Source: an uncultured Oscillospiraceae bacterium (GTDB lineage: Bacteria > Bacillota > Clostridia > Oscillospirales > Acutalibacteraceae). From it: 64,000 bases of DNA. How positions within the stretch are numbered: position 1 is the stretch's first letter; every line of letters begins with the position of its first letter. Shown here one piece after another: positions 43,341-51,924 of the stretch. The position numbers were made by a program, and so were the translations under genes. The notes below the pieces were generated by a model. The model had not been told where the DNA came from. It searched no databases and saw only the letters and a list, made by a program, of their open reading frames with translations. The stretch covers positions 62,001 through 126,000 of the forward strand of contig UQWL01000001.1 of assembly GCA_900544715.1 (NCBI GenBank), read 5' to 3'.

Positions 43341-43520
43341 GTGACAACAGACAGGATCCAAACTGGTGTACGCTTTACTCCGGAAGTTTTAACAAAGATT
43401 ACTTATATCGCCAAACAAAACTGCCGTTCCTTCAACGCTCAAATGGAGTATCTGGCCCAAAAGTGCATCGAAGAATTTGAGACCCAGAATGGTGAGATCA
43501 GCGTTGAAAAGGATCGCTGA
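43341..43520 (+). CDS. Arc-like ribbon-helix-helix protein (59 aa)
   Basis: A GTG-initiated 59-codon ORF with a perfect AGGAGG eight bases upstream. QTGVRFTPEVLTKI forms the ribbon and helix A start, and CRSFNAQMEYLAQKCIEEFE is helix B, the Arc/CopG pattern (R-S-x-N-x-Q-x-E). It should bind DNA as a dimer. It stands divergent from another RHH-like gene, sharing a 97-base control region. Nothing downstream looks like a toxin. Confidence 0.75.
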   Translation: MTTDRIQTGVRFTPEVLTKITYIAKQNCRSFNAQMEYLAQKCIEEFETQNGEISVEKDR

Positions 43521-43605
43521 AATTAGTTACGGAAAGCCTGCTTACTTGACGTTTCTGCCCGTTACGGAACGCTGCTTATATTGGTTCGAATACATTTTAA
43601 TTTTG

Positions 43606-43640
43606 CGCTCAGGTCGTGTGCCTGAGCGTAAACAGTTTTA
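43606..43640 (+). terminator. Hairpin after the Arc-like gene
   Basis: CGCTCAGG (43606-43613) pairs with CCTGAGCG (43621-43628), then TAAACAGTTTTA. The U-run is imperfect, so termination may be partial. Confidence 0.5.
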
Positions 43641-43749
43641 CCGTTCATTTTGTGATAGACGAAACCCAATCGGAAACCCTAATATTCTGTAAGGATTGAT
43701 TGGAACCATCATTCCCATCCTTTTATCCTGAAAGGAGCGTTTTATTACC

Positions 43750-44739
43750 ATGCGAATCGGCATCATCGGCACCAGCGCCATCGCCGGGCACTTTATCGAG
43801 GGCGCGCGCCTGGCCGGCGGCATTGATATCGCCGCCGTCTACTCCCGCAGCCTGGAAACAGGGGAGGCTTTCGCGCGCGAATGGGAAATCCCCATCGTCT
43901 ATACGTCCCCTGACGCGTTGGCGGAGAGCACGGCCGTAGACGCGGTGTATATCGCCAGCCCGAATGCCTTTCACTACCCGCAAAGCAAACGGATGCTGGC
44001 GGGCGGAAAGCATGTGCTGTGCGAAAAGCCCATTGTAACGGCGCCGGAACAGTTCGAGGAATTGCGCGCGTTTGCAGCGGAAAAGGGCCTCGTTTATATG
44101 GAGGCGATCATGATGTGCCACCTGCCCGCGCGGGAAACCCTGCACAGGGCGGTGGCGCAGATCGGGCGGGTTTCCGCCGCGCGTTTTGATTTTTCGCAGC
44201 TCTCCTCCCGGTATCCGGCTCTCTTGCGGGGGGAAGTGCCCAATATTTTTAACCCCGCTATGGCGGCGGGCAGCCTGATGGATTTGGGGGTTTACTGCGT
44301 GTACCCGGCCATCGACCTGTTTGGCGAACCGGAGCGCGTGCGCGCGTCGGCGGGCTTGCTCAGCACCGGGGCGGATGGGTTTGGCAGCGCGTGCCTCTCT
44401 TACCCGGATCGGGAGGTGCTGCTCTCGTGGTCAAAAATCGGGCAGGGCTATGCAGGCTCCGAAATCCTGGGCGATCAGGGCAGCATCACCATCCAGTCAA
44501 TTTCAACGCTCGCGGGGATGGAGCTGCACCTGCCGGATGGGACGCATCGACCGCTCTGCGGGGTGATTGACAGGGCCGAGGCAATGCGGGGGGAGGCGGA
44601 GTCCTTCCGCCGTTTTGTGGAGGAGCCGGAGCGGTTTCTATTAGATACTGCGCAGACAGAGGACCTGACCCGCCGGGTCTGCCGTGTGATGGAACAAATC
44701 CGCCGGGAGGCCGGCATTTCCTTTGAAACAGTATCATGA
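43750..44739 (+). CDS. Gfo/Idh/MocA-family oxidoreductase
   Basis: The 329-residue protein has an N-terminal NAD(P)-binding Rossmann fold (RIGIIGTSAIAGHF) and the family's catalytic-Lys motif CEKPI at about residue 94, then the C-terminal alpha/beta domain. Members reduce or oxidise sugars, inositols or related polyols; the substrate here cannot be told. AAAGGAGCG precedes the ATG. It is a single gene followed by a string of hairpins. Confidence 0.88.
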   Translation: MRIGIIGTSAIAGHFIEGARLAGGIDIAAVYSRSLETGEAFAREWEIPIVYTSPDALAESTAVDAVYIASPNAFHYPQSKRMLAGGKHVLCEKPIVTAPEQFEELRAFAAEKGLVYMEAIMMCHLPARETLHRAVAQIGRVSAARFDFSQLSSRYPALLRGEVPNIFNPAMAAGSLMDLGVYCVYPAIDLFGEPERVRASAGLLSTGADGFGSACLSYPDREVLLSWSKIGQGYAGSEILGDQGSITIQSISTLAGMELHLPDGTHRPLCGVIDRAEAMRGEAESFRRFVEEPERFLLDTAQTEDLTRRVCRVMEQIRREAGISFETVS

Positions 44740-44749
44740 TGAGCCAGAG

Positions 44750-44902
44750 GAGGTATTGCAAAATGCCTCCCCGTACAAACAAACCGAAAAAGACATGGTT
44801 TCGGGCGGGGCTCAGCCCGAAATTTGCCTCCGTGAGGCAAAAATGGCTTTTTTGAAGGGACTGTTGCAAAATGCAAAGCAATTTGCAACAGTCCCTTTTC
44901 AT
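44750..44902 (+). repeat. String of four hairpins ending in a terminator
   Basis: Stems lie at 44750-44756/44763-44769, 44799-44806/44815-44822, 44823-44830/44834-44841 and 44855-44870/44882-44897. The last is a perfect 16-bp stem followed by TTTTC and acts as a terminator. The TTGCAAAATGC arms resemble other hairpins in the window. No ORF with a ribosome site is seen here. Confidence 0.65.
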
Positions 44903-44921
44903 TTATTTTGCACAACTGAGG

Positions 44922-44950
44922 TTGGCTCAAAGGCGAAATTGTGCTATAAT
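44922..44950 (+). promoter_or_regulatory. Promoter of the ProX-HAD unit
   Basis: TTGGCT (44922-44927) and TATAAT (44945-44950) are 17 bases apart, with TG at 44942-44943 giving an extended -10. Confidence 0.82.
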
Positions 44951-45015
44951 TCAGCCATATCAAACGGCAGATGAGTAAGTAGGTCGAATCTATTGATCGA
45001 GCGGGAGGAATTGGG

Positions 45016-45516
45016 ATGGAAGCAGATCGGGAGGCACAGCGGGAAGCGCTCCAGGCGCTCGGCCAGCTCAACATCCCCTATGAATTGATTCGCCACACCG
45101 CCGCGGGGACGATTGACGAAATTGCTGTAATGGGAATCCTGGCGCATGGGGAGATCCCCAAAAATTTATTTTTGCAGGATCACAGCGGCCGCCATTTTTA
45201 TCTCCTTGTGATCCGCAGCGATAAACGGGCGGATTTGAAGGCGGTTGCCAGGCAGCTTTCAAGCTCGCGGCTGTGCTTTGCCTCCGAGGAGCGGCTGGAG
45301 CAGTATTTGGGGCTGAAAAAGGGCTCCGTTACGCCGCTCGGCCTGATCCATGACAGCGGACGGGCCGTAGAGGTTCTCTTTGACCGGGATTTGCAGAGGC
45401 TGGAGCGGGCAGGTTTTCACCCGAACGATAACCATGCCACTGTTTTCCTGTGCTTTCAGGATCTCTGCCGGCTGCTGGAGGCGTATGACCATCCCTACCG
45501 GTTTGTAACCGTATAG
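45016..45516 (+). CDS. YbaK/ProX-type aminoacyl-tRNA deacylase
   Basis: This 166-residue protein matches the stand-alone prolyl-tRNA synthetase-associated editing domain. KNLFLQD, GRHFYLLVI, DKRADLK, FASEERLEQYLGLKKGSVTPLGLI and NDNHATVFL are the conserved blocks, including the catalytic-type Lys (about residue 54). These enzymes remove wrongly attached Ala or Cys from tRNA-Pro. GGGAGG precedes ATG 45016. The following HAD gene begins 26 bases later and is probably co-transcribed. Confidence 0.88.
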   Translation: MEADREAQREALQALGQLNIPYELIRHTAAGTIDEIAVMGILAHGEIPKNLFLQDHSGRHFYLLVIRSDKRADLKAVARQLSSSRLCFASEERLEQYLGLKKGSVTPLGLIHDSGRAVEVLFDRDLQRLERAGFHPNDNHATVFLCFQDLCRLLEAYDHPYRFVTV

Positions 45517-45542
45517 AATTTCATCAGGCGGGGGGAAACACA

Positions 45543-46181
45543 TTGTCAATCGATACCATACTGTGGGATTGGAACGGCACGCTGCTCGACGATGTGGATG
45601 CGGCGGTAGCCAGCATGAACGATCTTCTGGCCCGCCATGGGAAGCCCCTGACCAGCCGGGAGGAATACCGTGAAATGATCGACATCCCGGTGGTCAACTA
45701 TTACCGAAAGCTCTTCGATTTTGAGCAGACGCCCTTTGACGAACTGGTCGATGGCTTTATGAGGGGGTATGATCGCTATATCCGTTCGTCTGGCCTGATG
45801 CGGGGTGCGCGGGAAACGCTGGAGCGGCTGCATCAAACGGGTGTGCGGCAGATTATTGTATCCTCCTTCCACGAGGCAACGCTCAACGGCTATCTCCGCC
45901 GCTTCGGCATAGCGGATTATTTTGAGGCGGTCAGTGGGGCGGGGGATTACATCTCGGAAGGCAAAATCGAGCGGGCGCGCAGCCTGTTTGACCGGCTTCA
46001 CGTTTTGCCGGAACGGACGCTTTCCGTAGGCGATATGGTGCACGATTATGAGCTTGCGCTGGCGCTTGGCACGCGTTGTGTGCTGATTCCGAACGGTCAG
46101 CAGGCGGAGGAAAAGCTACGAAAAACCGGCGCGCTGGTGGAAAAGGATCTTTTTACCGTTCCTTTATTACTGATAAAATAA
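45543..46181 (+). CDS. HAD-superfamily hydrolase (phosphatase)
   Basis: The 212-residue HAD phosphatase has the nucleophile motif DWNGTLLDD (Asp9), the motif II Ser in IIVSSF, a Lys in the EGKIERA segment, and the motif IV GDMVHDYELA acidic pair. The helical cap domain after motif I is the type found in phosphoglycolate phosphatase-like enzymes. The substrate is unknown. The start is TTG 45543 after GGGGGG; no ATG is better placed. Confidence 0.85.
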   Translation: MSIDTILWDWNGTLLDDVDAAVASMNDLLARHGKPLTSREEYREMIDIPVVNYYRKLFDFEQTPFDELVDGFMRGYDRYIRSSGLMRGARETLERLHQTGVRQIIVSSFHEATLNGYLRRFGIADYFEAVSGAGDYISEGKIERARSLFDRLHVLPERTLSVGDMVHDYELALALGTRCVLIPNGQQAEEKLRKTGALVEKDLFTVPLLLIK

Positions 46182-46221
46182 CGAATGCCGCCGTTTGACA
46201 TTCTGAAAGATGAGGTGCAGC

Positions 46222-47196
46222 ATGAAAAAGAACAGCAGACAAATTTGTAAGATGGGCTTGCTTGCCGCGACGGCTGGATGCGCTACGCTGGCAGCGGTGG
46301 GGGAGGGGCTATTTCGATTTGCACTCAAGCGAAGACTGAGCCCGATCGCGGGACCTGGCACTTTTACAATGAAATTTATCCCACTTTCGCTCAAAGATTT
46401 CCAACATCCATATTTCGATAAGGATTGGTGGGAAAAGCAGGACTCCCGCCCGATATCCGTGATCGCAAACGATGGGGCGATGCTCAATGGCGTGTGGTTT
46501 CATCAGACGCACAATCCTTCTGGAAAAGCGGTGCTGCTGCTGCACGGTTATGGCGGGAGGGGCCGCCATATGCAGAATTATGCGCAGGTATACTGGGAAC
46601 GTGGCTATGACCTTTTTATTCCCGATGCACGTGCGCACGGCAAAAGCGAGGGTGCCATAATCGGGATGGGGTGGTTGGATCGCTTGGATGAGCTGGTATG
46701 GCTGCAGGAGATTATCCATCGGCTCGGGGAAACAGCACAAATCGTTTTGCACGGCGTATCTATGGGTGGGGCTACTGTTTGCATGACCTGTGGCGAGTGC
46801 CTTCCCAGGCAGGTGAAATGTGCGGTTTCCGACTGTGCCTATACGAGTGTGGAGGATGAGTTTGATCATCTGCTCCATTTCATGTTCCATCTGCCTCGTG
46901 AACCTGTCCTTTCTGCGGCGCAGCTGGTTGCACGGCTGCACGGCTGCTATGATTTTCGTGATGCCAGTGCGCTGAAGCAGGTAGCAAAGAGCAAAACGCC
47001 GTTGCTGTTTATGCATGGCGAGGCGGATACGTTCGTTCCGTTTTCTATGATGAAGCGGCTGTATGATGCGTCGCCTGCCTCTCTCAGGGCAATGCATGCA
47101 TTCCCCGGCGCGGGGCATGGTCAGTCGCTTACATACAGCCCGGAAGACTATATGAAGGTGCTTGATGAATTTTTGAATAGATTTATTCCAGCATAA
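46222..47196 (+). CDS. Alpha/beta hydrolase, membrane-anchored
   Basis: The 324-residue protein has an N-terminal hydrophobic segment after KKNSRQICK, then an alpha/beta-hydrolase domain. The oxyanion HGYGG, nucleophile elbow GVSMGG, acid GEADTF and base His in GAGHGQ complete the triad. The layout matches BEM46-like or YqkD-like hydrolases of Firmicutes, whose substrates are unknown. ATG 46222 has GAGGTG four bases upstream. An ATG at 46210 overlaps the ribosome site. Confidence 0.85.
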   Translation: MKKNSRQICKMGLLAATAGCATLAAVGEGLFRFALKRRLSPIAGPGTFTMKFIPLSLKDFQHPYFDKDWWEKQDSRPISVIANDGAMLNGVWFHQTHNPSGKAVLLLHGYGGRGRHMQNYAQVYWERGYDLFIPDARAHGKSEGAIIGMGWLDRLDELVWLQEIIHRLGETAQIVLHGVSMGGATVCMTCGECLPRQVKCAVSDCAYTSVEDEFDHLLHFMFHLPREPVLSAAQLVARLHGCYDFRDASALKQVAKSKTPLLFMHGEADTFVPFSMMKRLYDASPASLRAMHAFPGAGHGQSLTYSPEDYMKVLDEFLNRFIPA

Positions 47197-47587
47197 AAGA
47201 GAAGCAAGCGGGGGCGGAAATCGTAAATTTTACCGTTGCTATCGACCGTGCTTTCACGGATGATTCGCATTCCTGACCGTATCCGGACGGTTAGGCGCCG
47301 GATTGTTCCCTGGCGCGCAACAGAACTGTTTTAGTGGAAAGTTATCGTGAATTTATACAAATTTATTCTTTTGTAAAAACATCCAAGAAAGCCTTTTGAA
47401 TGTTGTAACATGTTAATAAAAAAAGGAAATATATGGGTTTATAATACTTTTTTTAAGAAATTCCATAACTTTTCTCGTCAAAAAACTTGCAAAGACCTAG
47501 CGGATTGTGTAAAATGTATAGCGTAGTCATGGGCATAATGTATAAAAAATTGAAGAGCCAAATTAATGAAGCATTGGGGGCTATTTT
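47197..47587 (+). promoter_or_regulatory. Intergenic region with promoter of the CdaR-type regulator
   Basis: This 391-base gap is AT-rich after 47340. TTGCAA (47487-47492) and TAAAAT (47510-47515) are 17 bases apart and give a leader of about 65 nt. I see no small ORF with a ribosome site and no clear terminator for the upstream hydrolase. Confidence 0.6.
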
Positions 47588-48673
47588 ATGTCAAACAGAT
47601 TGTTCCAAGGCGTCATCCATCAGATGAAGGATGCCATTGACCGCACGGTGGGCGTGGTCGATGAAACGGGCACCATTATTTCCTGTAGCGAGCTCGGCCG
47701 GATCGGTGAGGTTCAGGAGTCCTCCCTCTCTGATGTTTTTACCGGCGGCGAGGTGACCACGATCGATTCTTTTACCTATCGCGCATTTGGCACCCATATG
47801 CATCCGGAATACGCCGTGTTTGTCGAAGGCACGGATGACATTGCCCGCCGTTATGTGGATATAATTGCCGTTGCATTGAGCAGCATAAAGCAGTATTATG
47901 ATGAAAAGTACGATCGCAGCAACTTCATCAAAAACGTGATCCTCGACAATATCCTGCCGGGAGATATCTACCTCAAGTCGAGGGAGCTTCGTTTTAACAA
48001 CGATGCCACCCGCGTTGTGCTGCTCATCCGCATTTTGGAACACAACGACGTATCCATTTATGACGTCATTCAAAACTTGTTCCCGGATAAGACCAAGGAT
48101 TTCGTGATCAATATCAACGAAACGGATATCGCGCTTGTTAAAGAGGTGCGTGCGAATATTGAGCCGAAGGATCTTGAGAAGCTCGCCCGTTCTATCGCCG
48201 ATTCTTTGGGAACAGAATTTTACACGCACGCTCTGGTTGGCATCGGCACAACGGTCAGCGGTATTAAGGAGCTTGCGCGGTCTTTCAAGGAGGCGCAGGT
48301 TGCCCTGGAGGTCGGCAAAGTGTTCGACACGGAAAAAACCATCGTCAGCTACGACAACCTTGGTATCGCCCGCCTGATCTATCAGCTGCCGACAACGCTG
48401 TGCGATATGTTCCTGCGCGAGGTGTTCAAGCGCGGTTCGATTGAGAATCTCGATCAGGAAACGCTGTTTACCATCCAGCGCTTCTTTGAGAACAACCTCA
48501 ATGTTTCCGAAACATCCCGCAAGCTGTTCGTGCATCGCAACACATTGGTCTACCGCCTGGAAAAGATTAAGAAACTCACCGGCCTTGACCTGCGCGAGTT
48601 TGATGATGCGATCGTCTTTAAAGTGGCTCTGATGGTGAAAAAATATTTGGATTCCAACCCGGTAAAGTATTAA
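47588..48673 (+). CDS. CdaR/PucR-type transcriptional regulator
   Basis: The 361-residue protein has an N-terminal sensory region beginning with a short PAS-like strand set (GVVDETGTIISCSELGRIG), a central GGDEF-like region, and a C-terminal PucR-family helix-turn-helix (SETSRKLFVHRNTLVYRLEKIKKLTGLDLR). Such regulators control sugar-acid or purine use; the target here is not evident. It has its own promoter and terminator and precedes the ftsEX cluster. Confidence 0.85.
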   Translation: MSNRLFQGVIHQMKDAIDRTVGVVDETGTIISCSELGRIGEVQESSLSDVFTGGEVTTIDSFTYRAFGTHMHPEYAVFVEGTDDIARRYVDIIAVALSSIKQYYDEKYDRSNFIKNVILDNILPGDIYLKSRELRFNNDATRVVLLIRILEHNDVSIYDVIQNLFPDKTKDFVININETDIALVKEVRANIEPKDLEKLARSIADSLGTEFYTHALVGIGTTVSGIKELARSFKEAQVALEVGKVFDTEKTIVSYDNLGIARLIYQLPTTLCDMFLREVFKRGSIENLDQETLFTIQRFFENNLNVSETSRKLFVHRNTLVYRLEKIKKLTGLDLREFDDAIVFKVALMVKKYLDSNPVKY

Positions 48674-48690
48674 TTCCGGTACCGGCTGTC

Positions 48691-48726
48691 AACCCCCGGC
48701 GGATGGCCCTGCCGGGGGTTGGTTCT
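48691..48726 (+). terminator. Terminator after the CdaR-type gene
   Basis: AACCCCCGGC (48691-48700) pairs with GCCGGGGGTT (48711-48720), followed by GGTTCTTT. Confidence 0.65.
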
Positions 48727-48955
48727 TTAGGGTGTGCCTTTTGTTTTTTGCATATGCCGGATGCTGTTCTCAGCAGGCATGTGCATCCCTATGGAGGGGA
48801 ATGGGCGCAGCTGCGCCCCGAAAAAGAGCCTGCGGGTTTTGTGCCACATCCCGCAGCCTACGCCCATGGGGCGCAGGGCCGCGCTTTTTCACGCTGCGAT
48901 GTTTTGCGGCGCGTTTGATCAAAAGGCGTCCTATGTGAAGAAAGGACTGTGTGCA

Positions 48956-49696
48956 GTGATTGAGTTCCACAACGTTTCTAAAACGTATGAAAACGGCACC
49001 ATGGCACTCAAAGACGTAAGCCTGCAGATTCAAAAAGGCGAATTTGTATTTATCGTCGGCGCTTCCGGTGCTGGCAAGAGCACCTTCCTCAAGCTCATTA
49101 TGCATGAGGAAACGCCGACCAGCGGCACGATCCGCGTTGGGCAGTTTGACCTGACCGCGATGAAGAAGAAGGAGATCCCGCTGCTGCGCCGCACTATGGG
49201 CGTGGTTTTTCAGGATTTCCGCCTGATCCCCAAGATGACGGTTTATGATAACGTGGCATTCGCCATGCGCGTCATCGGCGCCCGCCCGGCGGAGATCCGG
49301 CAGCGCGTGCCGTTTGTGCTCCGGCTGGTGGGCCTGATGACCAAGGCCTCCTGCTACCCGGAGGAGCTCTCCGGCGGGGAGCAGCAGCGCGTCGCCCTTG
49401 CGCGGGCGCTGACCAACAACGCCAACCTGATTATTGCGGACGAGCCCACGGGCAATATTGACCCCACCATGTCCTATGAGGTGGTAAAGCTCTTGACCTG
49501 CCTCAATGAAATGGGGACGACCGTTGTGATGGTAACCCATGAGCACGAGCTTGTGCGCGCGTTTGACCGCCGCGTGATCACTCTGGGCAACGGGTGTATT
49601 GTTGGCGATACAGCGGCACAACAGCCTCAGGAGCCAGAGGCACCGCAGCCTATCGAGCCGCTTTCCGACGCGGTTCAGGCGGGAGGTACCCTATGA
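48956..49696 (+). CDS. ftsE: Cell division ATP-binding protein FtsE
   Basis: FtsE, 246 residues, is the ATPase of the FtsEX complex that controls peptidoglycan hydrolases at the cell wall. Walker A GASGAGKST, signature LSGGEQQRVALARAL and Walker B LIIADEPTGNIDP are present, and the N-terminus (IEFHNVSKTYENG) is the family start, read from GTG 48956 with AAAGGA upstream. A much longer frame back to 48734 is not needed. A Pro/Gln/Glu-rich tail of about 25 residues extends past the usual end. It overlaps ftsX by ATGA. Confidence 0.95.
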   Translation: MIEFHNVSKTYENGTMALKDVSLQIQKGEFVFIVGASGAGKSTFLKLIMHEETPTSGTIRVGQFDLTAMKKKEIPLLRRTMGVVFQDFRLIPKMTVYDNVAFAMRVIGARPAEIRQRVPFVLRLVGLMTKASCYPEELSGGEQQRVALARALTNNANLIIADEPTGNIDPTMSYEVVKLLTCLNEMGTTVVMVTHEHELVRAFDRRVITLGNGCIVGDTAAQQPQEPEAPQPIEPLSDAVQAGGTL

Positions 49697-50604
49697 AAAA
49701 AAGAGGTAGTTTTGCGTATCTGACCAAAGAGGGCTTTCGCAGCCTTTGGTCGAACCGGCTGATGAGCGTTGCCTCTATCGCCGTATTAATGTCGTGCATG
49801 ATTATCATCGGCTGCGCGTCGATGATCTTTATCAATATCAATGGCATTCTGGGCCATATTGAGCAGCAGAATGTGATGATGGTCTTTCTGGAGGATACCG
49901 TCGGGCAGGAGGAGGCCGATCAACTGGGCGTGGAAATCAAGGCGCTTCCCAACGTGAAGGGGTGCGTGTTTATCTCCAAGGCTTCCGCATGGGACAAGCA
50001 GATGGAAAGCCTTGGCGAGGATGCCGCTCTGCTGGAGGGCTTGGGCGAGAATCCGCTGCCGGATGCCTATAAGGTAACGGTGGACGATCTCTCGCGCTTT
50101 GACGAAACCGTCGCAAGGCTGAAAAATCTGCCCGGCGTGCTTTCCATTCAAGAAAACAGTGAGCTTGCCGGGAAGGTGATGGAGATGCGCCAGTCTGTTA
50201 CGGCCATTGCCGGGATCATCATTGGCATGCTGTTGCTGGTATCCCTGTTTATCGTTTCCAACACCGTCCGGCTGACAATTTTCAGCCGCCGGCTGGAGAT
50301 CAGTATTATGAAGGATGTCGGCGCGACCGATGGCTTTATCCGCTGGCCGTTTATGGTGGAGGGGATGGCAATCGGTGTTTTATCCGGCCTGTTGTCTCTT
50401 GGGGCCGTGTGGGGAATCTATGCGCTGACGATCAAAGCGTTCGGCAGTGTTCTTGCTTCTTTTGGCATAGCCGCAGCGCCGTTTTCCGCCTATGCAGGCT
50501 GGATTTTGCTCGGCTTTATTGCGCTGGGCTTACTCACCGGCATGGTGGGCTGTGCGATTTCGATGAAGCGCTATTTAAAAAATGGAGGTGGAAGCCTTGG
50601 ATAA
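49693..50604 (+). CDS. ftsX: Cell division membrane protein FtsX
   Basis: The 303-residue membrane partner of FtsE has the short N-terminal helix (VASIAVLMSCMIIIGC), a large extracytoplasmic loop (about residues 50-165) and three C-terminal helices including IIIGMLLLVSLFIVSNTVRL. ATP hydrolysis by FtsE is passed through the loop to an extracellular hydrolase or its activator. The M23 protein encoded by the next gene, which overlaps the ftsX end, is the evident partner. Confidence 0.94.
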   Translation: MKKRGSFAYLTKEGFRSLWSNRLMSVASIAVLMSCMIIIGCASMIFININGILGHIEQQNVMMVFLEDTVGQEEADQLGVEIKALPNVKGCVFISKASAWDKQMESLGEDAALLEGLGENPLPDAYKVTVDDLSRFDETVARLKNLPGVLSIQENSELAGKVMEMRQSVTAIAGIIIGMLLLVSLFIVSNTVRLTIFSRRLEISIMKDVGATDGFIRWPFMVEGMAIGVLSGLLSLGAVWGIYALTIKAFGSVLASFGIAAAPFSAYAGWILLGFIALGLLTGMVGCAISMKRYLKNGGGSLG

Positions 50605-51907
50605 AGTGAAAAAAGGGCTGCGCTCGCTGTTTTGTATCTGCCTGGCCCTGGGGATTTTTTTGCTCAGCCCGGGGCGGATGCCCTATGCAAGGGCTTCGTC
50701 AATTGAAGATTTGCAGGATCAATACAACCAGCTTGACCAGCAGATTGCAGCCAATAAGAAAAAGCTGAGTGCCATTGCTTCCGACATGGCGAATCAGCAG
50801 GCGTATATTGATACGCTCAATGAGCAGGTTGAGGCGCTGCAGCAGCAGGCGGATGTTCTACAGGAACGCATTGCCCTGCTCAACGGCGATATCGGCAGCC
50901 TGAACCGTCAAATTGAAAGCTTGAATACGAAAATCACCCAAACGCAGCACAAGGCGGACGATCAGCAAAAGCAGGTGGAGGAAACCTTCGAATTGCTGAA
51001 AAAACGGATGCGCGCGATCTATATGTCCGGTGGTGGTACCCAACTGGAGTTTTTGCTGGAGGCGGGGGATTTTGAAACCTTCCTGACGCGCACCGAGCTG
51101 CTGCGTGGGGTGGCAAAGCACGATACGGAGCTTGCCGACCGCCTATCGGCAGAGGTTGCCTCCTTCAACAAGCTGATTCAGAGTATGGAGGCGGACAAGG
51201 CCTCCTTACAGGAGCAGCAGAAAACACTGGTTGCCCGGCAAAGGGATGTAACAGCCTCTGCTCAGCAGCTGAGCGCGAAAGAGGATGAGATCAACGAGAA
51301 CGTTCAGAAGACGAACGCCTATATCCGGCAGCTCGATCAAAACAGCGCAGCCTATAAAACGCAAATGAAGAAACTCCAGGCCGACCGGGATGCCATCGAT
51401 GCACAGATTGCCGCTTACATACGCGAACATGCGTCGTCTTCCGGCGGCAGTAACGGCGGCTCTTCCTCGGGCGGCTCTTCCTCAGGCGGCCAGAATACCA
51501 CGAGCAAATATCTGCTGTGGCCGTTGCCCGGCTACCACTACATCACCTCTTATTTCGGCCCGCGTGACTTAGCAGGTTATAATTACCACTATGGAATTGA
51601 TATCAGCGGCAGCGGAGTTTACGGCCACGATATCGTGGCTGCGGAGAGCGGCACTGTTTTGCTCGCCCAAACGGATAAATCCTGGGGTAAGTTCATCCTC
51701 ATCGATCATGGCAACGGCATGCTCACGCGCTATGCGCATTGCAGTAAACTTCTGGTTTCCCAGGGAGATCAGGTAAAGCGCGGCCAGGTGATCGCTAAGG
51801 TGGGCGATACCGGCAACGTAACCGGCCCGCACTTGCATTTTGAGGTTTATGAGGGAGATAAGCGGTATAATCCGCTGAATTATCTTGACCCAAAGGATTA
51901 CAAGTGA
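50597..51907 (+). CDS. EnvC-like M23 peptidase with coiled coil, FtsEX partner
   Basis: This 436-residue secreted protein has a signal peptide (about residues 1-35, ending near PYARAS). A long coiled coil (about 37-285) follows, then a Ser/Gly linker and a C-terminal M23 LytM domain. The zinc and catalytic residues are intact: HYGIDISG (His/Asp), YAHCS, and HLHFEV. It could itself cut peptidoglycan cross-links or activate another hydrolase, as FtsEX-EnvC/CwlO systems do. TTG 50597 lies after GGAGGTGG and overlaps the ftsX end by 8 bases, so the two are co-translated. Confidence 0.9.
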   Translation: MDKVKKGLRSLFCICLALGIFLLSPGRMPYARASSIEDLQDQYNQLDQQIAANKKKLSAIASDMANQQAYIDTLNEQVEALQQQADVLQERIALLNGDIGSLNRQIESLNTKITQTQHKADDQQKQVEETFELLKKRMRAIYMSGGGTQLEFLLEAGDFETFLTRTELLRGVAKHDTELADRLSAEVASFNKLIQSMEADKASLQEQQKTLVARQRDVTASAQQLSAKEDEINENVQKTNAYIRQLDQNSAAYKTQMKKLQADRDAIDAQIAAYIREHASSSGGSNGGSSSGGSSSGGQNTTSKYLLWPLPGYHYITSYFGPRDLAGYNYHYGIDISGSGVYGHDIVAAESGTVLLAQTDKSWGKFILIDHGNGMLTRYAHCSKLLVSQGDQVKRGQVIAKVGDTGNVTGPHLHFEVYEGDKRYNPLNYLDPKDYK

Positions 51908-51924
51908 CAAAAGAGAGGTAGCCT

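Noticed and set aside
48734..48955. A long N-terminal extension of ftsE
   Set aside because: FtsE proteins start at the IEFHNVSK block; GTG 48956 has AAAGGA at good spacing, and the upstream sequence is Cys/Met-rich noise.
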